NCBI GenBank assembly: GCA_977006965.1
Contig: OZ345361.1
Coordinates: 310,001-374,000 of the forward strand
DNA: 64,000 nucleotides
Direction of reading: 5' to 3'
Source: Phymatolithon calcareum
Taxonomy: Eukaryota; Rhodophyta; Florideophyceae; Hapalidiales
How positions within the stretch are numbered: the stretch's first letter is position 1; each line of letters begins with the position of its first letter. Under the pieces are notes generated by a model. That model was not told the DNA's origin and ran no database searches. It saw nothing but the letters and a program-made list of their open reading frames with translations. The position numbers were made by a program, and so were the translations under genes. Positions 20,876 through 30,361 of the stretch are shown here, piece by piece.

Positions 20876-23800
20876 TCACTGAGATGGGACTGGGCAGAGA
20901 TTCATGCGAGATCTTGACGCAAGGAACTTCTGTGGTTTGAGCGTTTTTGTAAATGGATCAGCGAGCATGTCTGTGGACGGCGTGTATTTGAGTTCGATTG
21001 CTTTTTGTGCGACGGCTTCGCGAAGGTAATGGTATTTTATGTCGACGTATTTGCTGCGTTTCGTCGGGCCATTTGCGAGAGCCATTTTCAACGCACCTTG
21101 GTTGTCGATACACAGGGTCGTCGGCCGAGTGTGGGCAGGCAGGATCTCTGACAGTAGTTGTTGCAACCACTTCGTATGCTGTGCTGTGTGGCAACCGGCA
21201 ATGTATTCGGCCTCTGCCGTTGAAAGTGCGACTGTGTCTTGGCGTTTCGAGTTCCAGGAAATGGGCGCTGAGTTTAAAAGATGCAAGCTGCCGGATGTAG
21301 ATCGGCGCGTATCTGGACAGGATCCGAAGTCGGAGTCTGAGTATGACATGAGTGGAGCGGCATGGCAAGTATACATAATCCCGAATGTGATGGTCCCTTT
21401 CAAGTAGCGCAGCACGCGCTTGAATTGCGTCCAATGCCGCATTGTGGGATCTTTAAGGTACCGAGCAAGGCTGTTTGTCACGTGAAAGATGTCGGGGCGC
21501 GTACAATCTGCAATGTATCGTAACAGTCCGACCCCTCGGCTGTATGGGTATTTTTCTGAATCAAGTGCGGGTTCATCTGGTTGTCGTTCTTCAAAAAGAA
21601 GCCCATCACAGTACGGGGTTAGCGAGGGTGAGCAGTTCTCCATGTTGAATTCTTCGAGCAGGGTTTCTATGGCAGCTGGCTGGGAAATGTGAATCCCTTC
21701 TGGGCTTCGCGTGACCTTCCAACCGATATATTGGGAGGGTGGTCCCATGTCTGAAATAGTGTATTTCTCTGACAGCACACGCTTGATGTCATCAACAAGT
21801 GCCGGGTTAGTCGCAGCAACGAGAAAGTCGTCGATGGTAACGCCAATAAGTACATAATGTCCATTTGGATAATGCTTTGTCAGGACACAACTATCGGTCG
21901 CAAGAGTGTTGTAGCCATGGGATGCCAAGAAGGTTTTCATGCCCTTGTAGTAAGTGTGACCTGCTTGTTTAGATCCATAGAGGTTAGACTTCAAACGTGC
22001 ATATGAGTACGAGTACTGATCAGAACCGTCAAAATTGGTGGGTATTTTGACATAGATTGGGTATGCCGGGTCCAAACGCTCGTGAAGGAAAGCTGACTCG
22101 ATGTCGATGTGACGGAGAGATAAATTTTGGGCAGCGGCGATGCTGAAAATTATACGGGCCGTTGCTTTGTCAAGGGCGTATGTTGCCAGGGCGGCTGGGT
22201 CGTAGTGGACAAACGGTTGACTGAGGTCCCCACGAAGTGCAATTCGGACTTTGCGCTTGTCGAGATTGTTTTGCGCGTCACGTTTATATCGGAAATCTGT
22301 AGTTAGTGGCAGGATCCGAGTGCCGCGGGGGATGGATGTTAATGGTAGGGGCTCGAATGTGTCGTACTTTTTAAGTTTGTCGAGCTCTTCCCTGTACGCG
22401 GAACGCCATTGAGCAGCATCTGGATATAGTCGCGCTCGTGCAAGTGTAGTAGGAGCTGGAGTGCTGGCAGTAATGCGGGATGGAGCTGGCTGTAGTGCAC
22501 AACGAGCTCGCGTGCTCGAGGAGTGGGGTCGCATGCTGGCATAGCGTGTAGTACTCTTGATGTGAACGCCTCGTGGTGTGCTTCGTGCGACCGGGGGCTG
22601 GAGTCTAAGCGGATGTCGCGTGAAGGTGTTTTTTGATCGGTGTACGTTGTCTGGCGCACATTCGCTTGGCTGTTCCAGCGTAGTGTGAGAAACGTGCAGG
22701 GTGGAGTTCGGTAGCCGGCTACTTGGTTTATCCTGCGTGGAAATGCATGCAGGGATTGATAACTCAGATCCCACGGCTTGAGTTCTGGGAAGGAGCGAGG
22801 TAGTGTGACCCTTAGCTTGGGCGGGGGCTGTCACGAGAAGTGAATGTGCCGTGATGGGAAGGACGCGTGTTGGGTCACGATCATGATGGTACTGTGAAAA
22901 ATTTGCAGTACGGCACTTGACGATGCGCTCTAGAGTTATGTTGTACACCAAGTAGTGGTTATCGTCCGTCATCTGAAGGTATCGGCAAGGATGGGATCGC
23001 GCTTCCAGTTTTCGCTTCTTGTTGGATGTGACATGAGCGACGTACCCCTTAGTTCCGAAAGGAAGTAGTTTGGATACATCTGGTTTGGTTCCAAACCAAG
23101 CAGTGTGAGGGACTTTCATTGTCGTCATATGGAGGGTTTTGTTGTACTTGTCCGCGGCGTCCAAGATCGCGGCGCCCCAGAATGGATTTGGGAGGCGCGC
23201 TGCGTGAAGCGATGCACGAGCACGCTCAAAGAGAGTTCGATTGAGGCGCTCTGCAGCGGAATTCTCTTGTGGTGTATGGGGGACAGTTTTGCAGTATCTA
23301 ATACCAGCTTGACCGTAGTAGAGTGTGAGAGCCTTGGAGCTGTATTCTTTCGCGTTGTCAGTCAGTAGTACTTGGATTGGTCTGTTATGGTGGGTCATTA
23401 TTTCGTTCAGTGTAGCCGGGATGAGAGTTGCCAATTCGGCACGACTCTTTATCAGTTTGACAATGCAAAACTTTGACGCACGGTCAATGAATGTTAGAAA
23501 GTGCTGAAATCCGTTCAAGGAGAGCGGTGTGACGGGGCCACATGTGTCGGAAGAGATGTATGTCCCTGGTTGGAGGATTGGGTGCGGTCGTGGAGGGTGA
23601 GCTGCTTTGCTGTGTTTGCCCACAAAGCAGGCACTGCAAGTCAGGGGTGCCGAGAGTGGAGGGAGGGAAGGGGGCATTCCGATGACGAGATTTCGGGATG
23701 CCATACTACGTAATGTTGATGGTTGTACATGAGCCATGATTAAGTGCCAACGCATAGCTTCGCTATCTGCGGGCAGTGGAGGCACTTGTTCGTGTGTATG

Positions 23801-25642
23801 TGTGTGGCTAGACACATTCGGAGAAAGAGAGGAGGAGTTTTGTTGACGATGCGGAGCTGGATTGTCATCATTGGAACTCGTGAAACGGAGGGATAGTGGT
23901 GCTTGTGGGGGAGCTGGTGATACAGCTGTAGATACAAGTGGTTTCTGCACACATAGGCCGGGAGGGACTGGACGTTGGCGGAGGTGCGATGGTATTGGCT
24001 TGCGAGTTCGTCCAAATAGAGTTGATATGTTGCACGTGGGCAGGGCTCGATTGGTATTCAGTCTGAGGGAGTAAAGTCCGTCGGTCATTGGTGCAATGCC
24101 TATGATCTGGCTGGGATGTGGGGGTTTTGTGGGTCTGATGATGTACGCGGCTCTTTTCTGAAATAGTACGTCGTGGTTGGCGCAAAGCTGGCTTATGGAG
24201 AGCAAGTTTTTGGGGAATGATGGGGCCAGCGCCAGCTGGGGCACGGTGAGGCTCGTGTGTTGATTTTGTAGAGTGTGGGGTCCAATGTACTGTATAGGTG
24301 AGAGGGTACCGTTGGCGGTGATGGTGTAATCATGCGGGATGATATTCTTGTGGGAGATTCCTGGGGCAGATAGATGAGAGGGGTAGCACCCTGAATCGAG
24401 GTACCATGTCTCGTGGAGGGATCGAGGATAATGAGAACTGTCGTTTACATCGTTTTCGTTTGCATTAGAATCTACATTCGCACTTGTTCGAATGACTTGG
24501 GGATGTGTAGTTGCAATTGCATGCCCAGAAGCCGCATGATCGTCCGATGATAACGTGGGAGGCAGAAACGGCATTCCTTCAGCGACGTTGGCGTATAATC
24601 CGGAGGCTAGTATCTGTTGGGCTGTAGGGCCGTAAGTTGAGAATGCATTAAAGTCATGAGGAGTGTATTGCTGGCCGGCAGTTTGAAATTGATCATAAAA
24701 GTTAGACATTGGGCTAGCATGAGTGGCACCGGCGACCATTGCGTTCGGGAGTGGTCCTGATCTGCGCAGTTGCCGGCACTCTGATGCATCGTGGCGCCAT
24801 GTAGCATGGAAGTGACACCAAGGCGCCTGAGGTGGGTAATTCGGTGGACGGGGAACGTTCTTCGATAGCATCTGGCGCGGTTGATAGGGCTGTTGCCGAG
24901 GAGGAAACGGATCTCGACGAGGATGGGGGCGCTGCCACTGATTGTAGTCCATAAATGCCGACCTGCGAGCCGCAATTGGGTAGGAATTTTGAAACTGTTG
25001 TTGTGGAGGAGCTTGGAAGACAGGCGGAATGGGGGGCGCGCGTGGGCTTGACAGACGGCGGAAATTCTTGAGGCGCAGAAGTGTCCTTGAAAAGTCGCGC
25101 ACGGTGCCTGGGGGATTGGTTATCATTTGTTCACCGACAGTTGTGTACAGGGGGTTCCCACGTAGCCCCTCTATCATGAACATGACCGTGGTGACTTCGT
25201 CATCGATGTTTGGATATGCAGCGGCGACCATTCGCGTGCGCATCTCTGTATGCTTATTCACATAGTCTTCAATAGTCACGTCGTCGACGAGAGTGATGGA
25301 ACGCGCAGATTCGGCTAGAAGTGCGTGATCGACAGGACTGGATCCATCGAATGTGTTTTTGACGTGCAGACAAATCGCATACGGGGTTTTGGAGTATATG
25401 TCATGGCCGAGCTCGGGAAGTAGATTCGTTGGGATGCTTCCCATGATGATACATTGCGCAATGGCTCTTTTGGATGAAAAGTCTTGCGTGGCGGTTGTAT
25501 CGGTGGCGTCCGGATATGCAGGGTCAGAAATAATGTGTTCTTGAACGCCGTTGGCCGTTGCCGCTATGTGGACGGCGTCAAACCATAGGTTATAGTTGTG
25601 TTTGGAGAGTTTGGGGATGGGGATGAGTTGGTTGGTTTGCAT
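20876..25642 (-). CDS. copia gag-pol polyprotein, intact
   Basis: A single frame of 1588 codons starts at ATG 25642. In order it has a Gag region (LSKHNYNLWFDAV at the N-terminus), a compact Cys/His motif CHFHATWRHDASEC near residue 290, and a protease with WYLDSGCYPSHLS. The integrase has a zinc-binding HLIMAH...CSACFVGKH, then the D,D,E core seen in SSDTCGP, LTDNAKEY and PQENSAAERLNRT. The reverse transcriptase has RHIDIESAFLH and GVTIDDFLVAA (catalytic TIDD in place of the usual YVDD). RNase H has YSDSDFGSCPDTRRSTSG and STAEAEYIA, ending ADPFTKTL. No stops or frameshifts were seen, so it may be active. The domain order PR-INT-RT-RH defines copia. Confidence 0.95.
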   Translation of the reverse strand: MQTNQLIPIPKLSKHNYNLWFDAVHIAATANGVQEHIISDPAYPDATDTTATQDFSSKRAIAQCIIMGSIPTNLLPELGHDIYSKTPYAICLHVKNTFDGSSPVDHALLAESARSITLVDDVTIEDYVNKHTEMRTRMVAAAYPNIDDEVTTVMFMIEGLRGNPLYTTVGEQMITNPPGTVRDFSRTLLRLKNFRRLSSPRAPPIPPVFQAPPQQQFQNSYPIAARRSAFMDYNQWQRPHPRRDPFPPRQQPYQPRQMLSKNVPRPPNYPPQAPWCHFHATWRHDASECRQLRRSGPLPNAMVAGATHASPMSNFYDQFQTAGQQYTPHDFNAFSTYGPTAQQILASGLYANVAEGMPFLPPTLSSDDHAASGHAIATTHPQVIRTSANVDSNANENDVNDSSHYPRSLHETWYLDSGCYPSHLSAPGISHKNIIPHDYTITANGTLSPIQYIGPHTLQNQHTSLTVPQLALAPSFPKNLLSISQLCANHDVLFQKRAAYIIRPTKPPHPSQIIGIAPMTDGLYSLRLNTNRALPTCNISTLFGRTRKPIPSHLRQRPVPPGLCVQKPLVSTAVSPAPPQAPLSLRFTSSNDDNPAPHRQQNSSSLSPNVSSHTHTHEQVPPLPADSEAMRWHLIMAHVQPSTLRSMASRNLVIGMPPSLPPLSAPLTCSACFVGKHSKAAHPPRPHPILQPGTYISSDTCGPVTPLSLNGFQHFLTFIDRASKFCIVKLIKSRAELATLIPATLNEIMTHHNRPIQVLLTDNAKEYSSKALTLYYGQAGIRYCKTVPHTPQENSAAERLNRTLFERARASLHAARLPNPFWGAAILDAADKYNKTLHMTTMKVPHTAWFGTKPDVSKLLPFGTKGYVAHVTSNKKRKLEARSHPCRYLQMTDDNHYLVYNITLERIVKCRTANFSQYHHDRDPTRVLPITAHSLLVTAPAQAKGHTTSLLPRTQAVGSELSIPACISTQDKPSSRLPNSTLHVSHTTLEQPSECAPDNVHRSKNTFTRHPLRLQPPVARSTPRGVHIKSTTRYASMRPHSSSTRARCALQPAPSRITASTPAPTTLARARLYPDAAQWRSAYREELDKLKKYDTFEPLPLTSIPRGTRILPLTTDFRYKRDAQNNLDKRKVRIALRGDLSQPFVHYDPAALATYALDKATARIIFSIAAAQNLSLRHIDIESAFLHERLDPAYPIYVKIPTNFDGSDQYSYSYARLKSNLYGSKQAGHTYYKGMKTFLASHGYNTLATDSCVLTKHYPNGHYVLIGVTIDDFLVAATNPALVDDIKRVLSEKYTISDMGPPSQYIGWKVTRSPEGIHISQPAAIETLLEEFNMENCSPSLTPYCDGLLFEERQPDEPALDSEKYPYSRGVGLLRYIADCTRPDIFHVTNSLARYLKDPTMRHWTQFKRVLRYLKGTITFGIMYTCHAAPLMSYSDSDFGSCPDTRRSTSGSLHLLNSAPISWNSKRQDTVALSTAEAEYIAGCHTAQHTKWLQQLLSEILPAHTRPTTLCIDNQGALKMALANGPTKRSKYVDIKYHYLREAVAQKAIELKYTPSTDMLADPFTKTLKPQKFLASRSRMNLCPVPSQ

Positions 25643-25789
25643 CGTGCTGGGGGCTTGGTCGTTTGGGCAGGGTCTGCTCAGGGGCTAGAGTGCGATGTGT
25701 GTGTGCTGTTTGGATGTTTTGGTTGTGCGAGGGATGCGTTGGGGGAAAGGTGGAAGCTAATGAAGAGTTCGTGCGCAGGTAGCGTAAAT

Positions 25790-25802
25790 GGGTCCCATAA
25801 CC
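25790..25802 (-). promoter_or_regulatory. copia primer-binding site, half-tRNA type
   Basis: Directly after the 5' LTR the sense strand reads GGTTATGGGACC. The first nine bases are complementary to CCCAUAACC of the anticodon stem-loop of eukaryotic initiator tRNA-Met, and 11 of 12 bases fit overall. This is not a tRNA 3' end, so priming from a cleaved tRNA, as in Drosophila copia, is the likely mode. Confidence 0.6.
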
Positions 25803-25912
25803 TGTGATCACTAGGTCTCTTACCTCTTTACTGTTACTGCAAGCTACGATTATGTATCTGCTGGCACCGTCGTTCCAGCGGTTGCATTTAGGGTATGATG
25901 TGAATCATAACA
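25803..25912 (-). repeat. copia 5' LTR (110 bp)
   Basis: On the minus strand it starts TGTTATGATTCACATCATAC and ends GTGATCACA. It lacks the 49-bp segment of the 3' LTR, consistent with deletion between GATGTGAAT repeats here or gain in the other. Confidence 0.9.
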
Positions 25913-26125
25913 TGCCATGAAGCTAATGCTGCGTCCACGTTTCTGTATACTGTACAATTCTGTCTATACTCTAATATCATAAGCACTTCGTTGTCGTAAG
26001 AATATCATAAGCCCGAAAGGGGCCCTCTACTTGGCGCGAGGGAGAGGGCAAAATCCCCTCTTTGAGGTAAAAAAGGGCCCATTTCGGGGAGGGGCCCTTT
26101 CGGGAGGGCCATCCCTACTCATACC

Positions 26126-27900
26126 TTGCCGCAACAATGTTGTCGCACCAATCAGGAGCATTCCTTCTGACCAATGACTGCTTTCATCATTACACATGAC
26201 ACATTGTTTAATTTCATTGGTGTAAGTATTTGTAGGTTCGTAACAGTGCCAGACACAGAAATGGACAAGTTCTCCCTTGGGTGAAAGGAGACACTAGGTG
26301 AACTTTTGACATGCACGAACTTAGGTGAGGCACTGTGTCATGATTCTGAGGTTAGATTCGTCTAAGAACTAGGTAGACCAAAAGTAAATGATATGCGTGC
26401 CTGGTTTGGAAAGATCGAGTTCAAAAAAGCAGTTTCTATCTAGGAGTAATGCGTGGACTAAAACAACAATTTTAGGCCAAAAACGGCACTTTTACCCAAC
26501 TTACGACAAGCATTTCATGCTAGCAGGATCTCAAGGTTCAAAAATTTCTAGAGTTCCCAGTAGTATAAACAAAAAGGGGCTACTATAACCAAATTTAACT
26601 TCAATAGATTGACCTCTGCGTGCGTAATGCCTGCACTAGGATCGCTCTGGAAGGAGAACCTTTACCCCACGTGCAGACCTTATATGCGATTAATCGCATA
26701 TCAAGCAAAGAAAACTTCACAGCTCGCAGAATATTGCCGGTTGTCCAATTTTTTTCCTGTTGATAATCGAAGAGGGCTGTCTGCCTTCTATACAGATGCT
26801 CTTCGCCTTCAGAAGACTCCTTTATTGCTCTATAGAACTAAAGACATTTTATCGAAAAGAAAGCGAGCTATGAGTAAACCAGTTATATGCGATATTTCGC
26901 ATGTAACTTCGTAATCATAGCTGATATTTTTATGATGCTCGACACTTCAACAGGATTTTCAACAAGGACAAAAAGTTTAAAAAAGCACAATGCTGCTATC
27001 AAAAATGTACATTTTCCTTATATGCGAAAAATCGCATGCCCCATGCACGTGGGTTACCCTAATCTTGCCGAGACGCTTAGCTTTCAACGTCAGTCTGAGT
27101 TACGAGCTCCCTTTCAGCTATGGAACCATTGATTTATATTGCTCGTATGATAGCGCGGAAGCAGCAAAGGGTTAGCATTTCAACTTACAATATGATCGTT
27201 GCACCACGCAATGCTTGTAGATTCCAAGAAATCATTAAGAATGAAGAAAAAGGAGAAAAGCAGAACCAGATGAGTTGTTTATCATAATACTGCATCAAAA
27301 ATTGGAAAAAAGCGACATGTCGCCTTCTCCGGCACATTCCTGAAAGCATTATGAGTGAAGAAATAGGACCAGAGCAGAACGAAGTTTTTTATTTATCAAA
27401 TTACTTTATCAAAAATTGGAGATACAGCATTTCCCGCATGCTCCACAGACGTGAACCGACGCAAGAGGTCATAGCAATTTTCCTTCTCGTTGGACTGATT
27501 TTCTAATGAACAAATAGGGTTGTTTCTCGCTGGAGGCGTTTCTATTCTGTTGAGTGCGGTTATTTTCGTCAGATTTTGAACCCGCTCCAGAATCACGTTT
27601 CGTTTCCCCCTTTCATCATGATTCCTATTAGAACATGAAAAACTTGGACATCATCTAACATGTGAATGTTCTGTCTGTCATTCGTAAACACGACCACAGC
27701 AAAATGTTCGATGGGCATAGGGTATTTGTCCACATGTAGCAACATGCGTCGATTCCCATTATATCATGTTCAGTAGTACTGGAACCCAAAACTTTTCAGA
27801 CCTTTGCAACTTAGAGGATTGCCCTGTTTTTTCGTAGTCCACTTGCCCGCTCAGAGGGGAAGGGCTGGACCATTTTTTACGAATGGATTCACGATTAAAT
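26126..27900. other. AT-rich intergenic stretch with hairpin motifs
   Basis: No frame carries a recognisable domain. Three TATGCGA/TCGCATA hairpins lie at 26682-26701, 26882-26907 and 27021-27037, listed separately. Confidence 0.4.
26682..27037. repeat. three spaced TATGCGA...TCGCATA hairpins
   Basis: 26682-26701 is a perfect 20-bp palindrome ATATGCGATTAATCGCATAT. 26882-26907 has arms GTTATATGCGA and TCGCATGTAAC. 27021-27037 has TATGCGA, AAAAA loop region and TCGCAT. The shared core suggests a repeated binding site or eroded element ends; I cannot assign a role. Confidence 0.6.
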
Positions 27901-27904
27901 TTTT

Positions 27905-28095
27905 CCTTATTATTGGCGCAACAACTTTCCAATATTCAAAAAGAGATGCTGGAAATGGCAGTTGATACCGTCCAAGGAAAATGTCCGAAATCAAAATGAA
28001 AACGTAAGCGAAGGATTGTAGCGAACGAAAAGTCTCTCGGGTGCAATGATAATTGACTAAGGGAGCTTCAAAAAAACAGAAATCCATCCATCCTT
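27905..28095 (+). repeat. retroelement 3' tail ending in (ATCC)n, copy 3
   Basis: It is the best preserved of three related copies (2265-2376, 4232-4425). A short open stretch IQKEMLEMAVDTVQGKCPKSK precedes the stop and may be the C-terminus of the parent protein. The copy then has AACGTAAGCGAAGGATTGTAG, GTGCAATGATAATTGAC and AACAGAAATCCATCCATCC. Confidence 0.6.
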
Positions 28096-28345
28096 ATTTT
28101 TGGCATTAAAATGTATGTGCAAATCACTGATCGTAAGTGGTGAAAAGAGGCGCTGTTGGAGGGGCGGAAGTGTCGTCCCAACTGTGATCGACGTTCCAAT
28201 GCTGTAAGGCGCAAAGGGAAGGTCCGCCAGCTAAAAGACCGCAAGCAGCTGCGGAACGGGCCGTAGATATGCCTGCCCGAGGGCTGGAGAAATTACTTCA
28301 GGCCCCGAGCAGTTCGGAGTTGCTTTTATTTTGAAGTACGAACTA

Positions 28346-28640
28346 TCTTGGCAGCTGCGGAGGCGAAGCGGTTATTTTAGGGGGTATAGCGCGACGCAAA
28401 GGGCAGGCGCACAGCATGTGCTGGTCAGGACTGTGGCGGATGCATCTCCGGTGCTACCGATCGCAGCGCGGAGTGCCGCGCAGCGGCAAACAGGCGCACG
28501 GCGTATCTTGGCAGCTGCGGGGACAAAGCTGTTATCTGAGGTGTAGCGCGTCATATGGGCAGTCGCACGGCTTGCTTTGTTCAGAGCGGTGGTAGATACA
28601 TTTCCGGTGCTGTGGATCCCAGCTCGGCGGGTACGCGAGG
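28346..28640. repeat. tandem duplication, period about 157 bp
   Basis: TATCTTGGCAGCTGCGG recurs at 28347 and 28504, each followed by similar GGCGCACAGC/GTCGCACGGC, TGGTNAGGACTG and ATCTCCGGTGCT segments. The copies have diverged. No coding role is evident. From 28641 to 29060 I see nothing further. Confidence 0.6.
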
Positions 28641-29062
28641 GGCGTATTCATTTCCACGTGTCAAACTTGTACTAGGACCTCCATCACGGGCAGAGCTGCC
28701 CCACCGGTCTACGTAGGGCTGTAATGATTCCAACTCCTCCTGATTGGCCAGTTCTTCGTTTACGATTGGAATTCCAACACTTACTTTCGCCATTCTGCTC
28801 ATAAAAATTAATGTCAATAAAAATGAAATTTTTAATCGTTTATAGGACCATAAGAATTGACCCGGCCCTTATCGCGCTCAGATACCGTACAGTACATTTA
28901 TGATTCTCTTTGAACAGAAAGTGTAAAATTAATGTACAGTACGCGAGATATGAAGTTCTTCATCCTGATCCAATCAAAGTGACCACTGTGGCCCAATCTT
29001 ACATTCTGCTGTCAGTGATTGGTTGCATTGGAATTGATCACAATCACATTCGAATAAGAATG

Positions 29063-29070
29063 TATAAAAA
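29063..29070 (+). promoter_or_regulatory. TATA box of the questin-oxidase-like gene
   Basis: TATAAAAA lies 98 bp before the ATG at 29168, the expected range for a short 5' leader. Confidence 0.55.
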
Positions 29071-29167
29071 CCCAATCAGTCTATTAGCGCATGTAAACGA
29101 TCTGAACCTGCGCGTGACATTCACCCCGCACGATTCTGCACGTACGAGGTCTTAGAAGTTCAAAACG

Positions 29168-30361
29168 ATGTCAACCCGCATTCAGCATATGCTTGACGAC
29201 AAGTCGTACCACATCGAATTCCATGGTTTTCTCACCAATCACGCCAAGCACGCAGTCATCGCTCTTGACGGTCTCGGTGCAAACCCGAACTATATCGACA
29301 ATTATGTTGAAGAGTATGCCAAATCAACGTATGGGTTCGGTCTAGAGAAGCCGAAGAAGTCCGATGCGATCATCACCGAGAGTACGTGGAAGAACTATCT
29401 CGGCCACCACGAGCAGTTCCTATCTCTCTGCGCTTTCTTTGAGGACCGCGTAGAGGCTATTGGTTTGCAGAGGACCTTGGAAACCTACGTGCCCGATCTC
29501 CTGCCGGGATGCGTGGGCTCGCTGCTCCATGGAATAATCCACCTCGGATTTGCTCTGCATTCAGCTAACCGCGGAATGATCGTCGAGGGCCTTGCGTATC
29601 TCGCCTTTTCCTACGTGTCATGCTACCCCGAGAATTCCTTCCCGACAGACGCTACCTCCATTACTGGTGACGCCAGTCCAATGGACACTCTTTTTCAGAT
29701 CGCCGGAGAGTGGGAGAACTCTGAACGGGGTCATCCAGATTGGGTTGACGATGTGCTTTCAAAGGCAAGTGAAAATAGCGCTCCCCCGAAGCACATCTCT
29801 GTCCTGAAAGATACGGGAGCGCAACTGAAAATCGCCCTAGTGCTGGCAGAAGGGCACCCAATCATCGCCAGAACTCCGGAATGGATTGACAACCCAAATG
29901 TCGATGAAATCTGGAGTCAACTCTACTACGCGGTGACCTTATTGTTCCTCAGTAAACCAGGTGACTTTGTTTTGCTGCACCTGCTAACTTCTCTGTTTTC
30001 CATGGAGAAAACTGCAGCAGTTTTGTCGCTAGCTATGCAGCAGCGGGCGATCAAGTGCTTTTGGACTGCGATGATCGGAGTTCTGTTCGCATTGAAGGCC
30101 GTTCCGACGAAGAATTTGATATTGGAACTGCACAACAAGTATTGCAACTTGAATGATGATGCTGAGAGCGTGGAAGTAATTGCAGACTGGAAGACGCAAT
30201 CAGAGCGCGCTATTGCAGACAAAGAGGAACACAATGCGAAGGTGGTGCTAGTATTGCGCCACGCGTGGGAAAAATTTGAACATATGACTGCTTTTCGAAT
30301 TGCAGCTAGGCACTTCACTGTGACTCCAGTCATTGGGAAATCTTACAATCCGCCAAGCTGA
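29168..30361 (+). CDS. questin-oxidase-like protein (DUF4243 type)
   Basis: The protein has 397 residues, a single exon, and the first ATG at 29168. It opens with the family pattern FHGFLTNHAKHAVIALDGLGANPNYIDNYVEEY, then ESTWKNYLGHHEQFLSLCAFFE, LLPGCVGSLLHGIIHLGFALHS and GLAYLAFSYV. The His residues in NHAKHA and LLHGIIHLG are the likely conserved functional positions. Fungal relatives (questin oxidase, GedK) carry out a Baeyer-Villiger type ring opening of an anthraquinone, but the family is broad and the substrate here is unknown. No signal peptide is obvious. The C-terminal half is helical and ends in a short Pro-rich tail. The neighbours are repeats, with no clustered biosynthetic genes. 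Confidence 0.85.
   Translation: MSTRIQHMLDDKSYHIEFHGFLTNHAKHAVIALDGLGANPNYIDNYVEEYAKSTYGFGLEKPKKSDAIITESTWKNYLGHHEQFLSLCAFFEDRVEAIGLQRTLETYVPDLLPGCVGSLLHGIIHLGFALHSANRGMIVEGLAYLAFSYVSCYPENSFPTDATSITGDASPMDTLFQIAGEWENSERGHPDWVDDVLSKASENSAPPKHISVLKDTGAQLKIALVLAEGHPIIARTPEWIDNPNVDEIWSQLYYAVTLLFLSKPGDFVLLHLLTSLFSMEKTAAVLSLAMQQRAIKCFWTAMIGVLFALKAVPTKNLILELHNKYCNLNDDAESVEVIADWKTQSERAIADKEEHNAKVVLVLRHAWEKFEHMTAFRIAARHFTVTPVIGKSYNPPS

Larger units (their letters stand above)
20708..25912 (-). mobile_element. complete Ty1/copia retrotransposon
   Basis: It lies on the minus strand between 5-bp duplications TGCCA (20703-20707, 25913-25917). LTRs start TGTTATGATT and end GTGATCACA. The upstream LTR is 25803-25912 (110 bp) and the downstream LTR 20708-20866 (159 bp). 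They differ mainly by a 49-bp segment bounded by GATGTGAAT repeats. A primer site adjoins the upstream LTR, a purine tract CAGAGGGGC (20867-20875) adjoins the downstream LTR, and a single gag-pol frame is intact. It inserted into the hAT-like element listed above. Confidence 0.93.
20489..26117. mobile_element. hAT-like non-autonomous element (419 bp), split by copia
   Basis: The terminal inverted repeats are TAGGGATGGCTCTCCCGAAA (20489-20508) and, inverted, TAGGGATGGCCCTCCCGAAA (26098-26117). They are flanked by an exact 8-bp duplication CTCATACC (20481-20488, 26118-26125). An 8-bp duplication with a TAGGGATGG terminus is diagnostic of the hAT superfamily. The interior (20509-20702, 25918-26097) is full of GGGCCCTC-type motifs in both orientations, possible transposase-binding subterminal repeats, and has no coding capacity. 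Confidence 0.88.
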
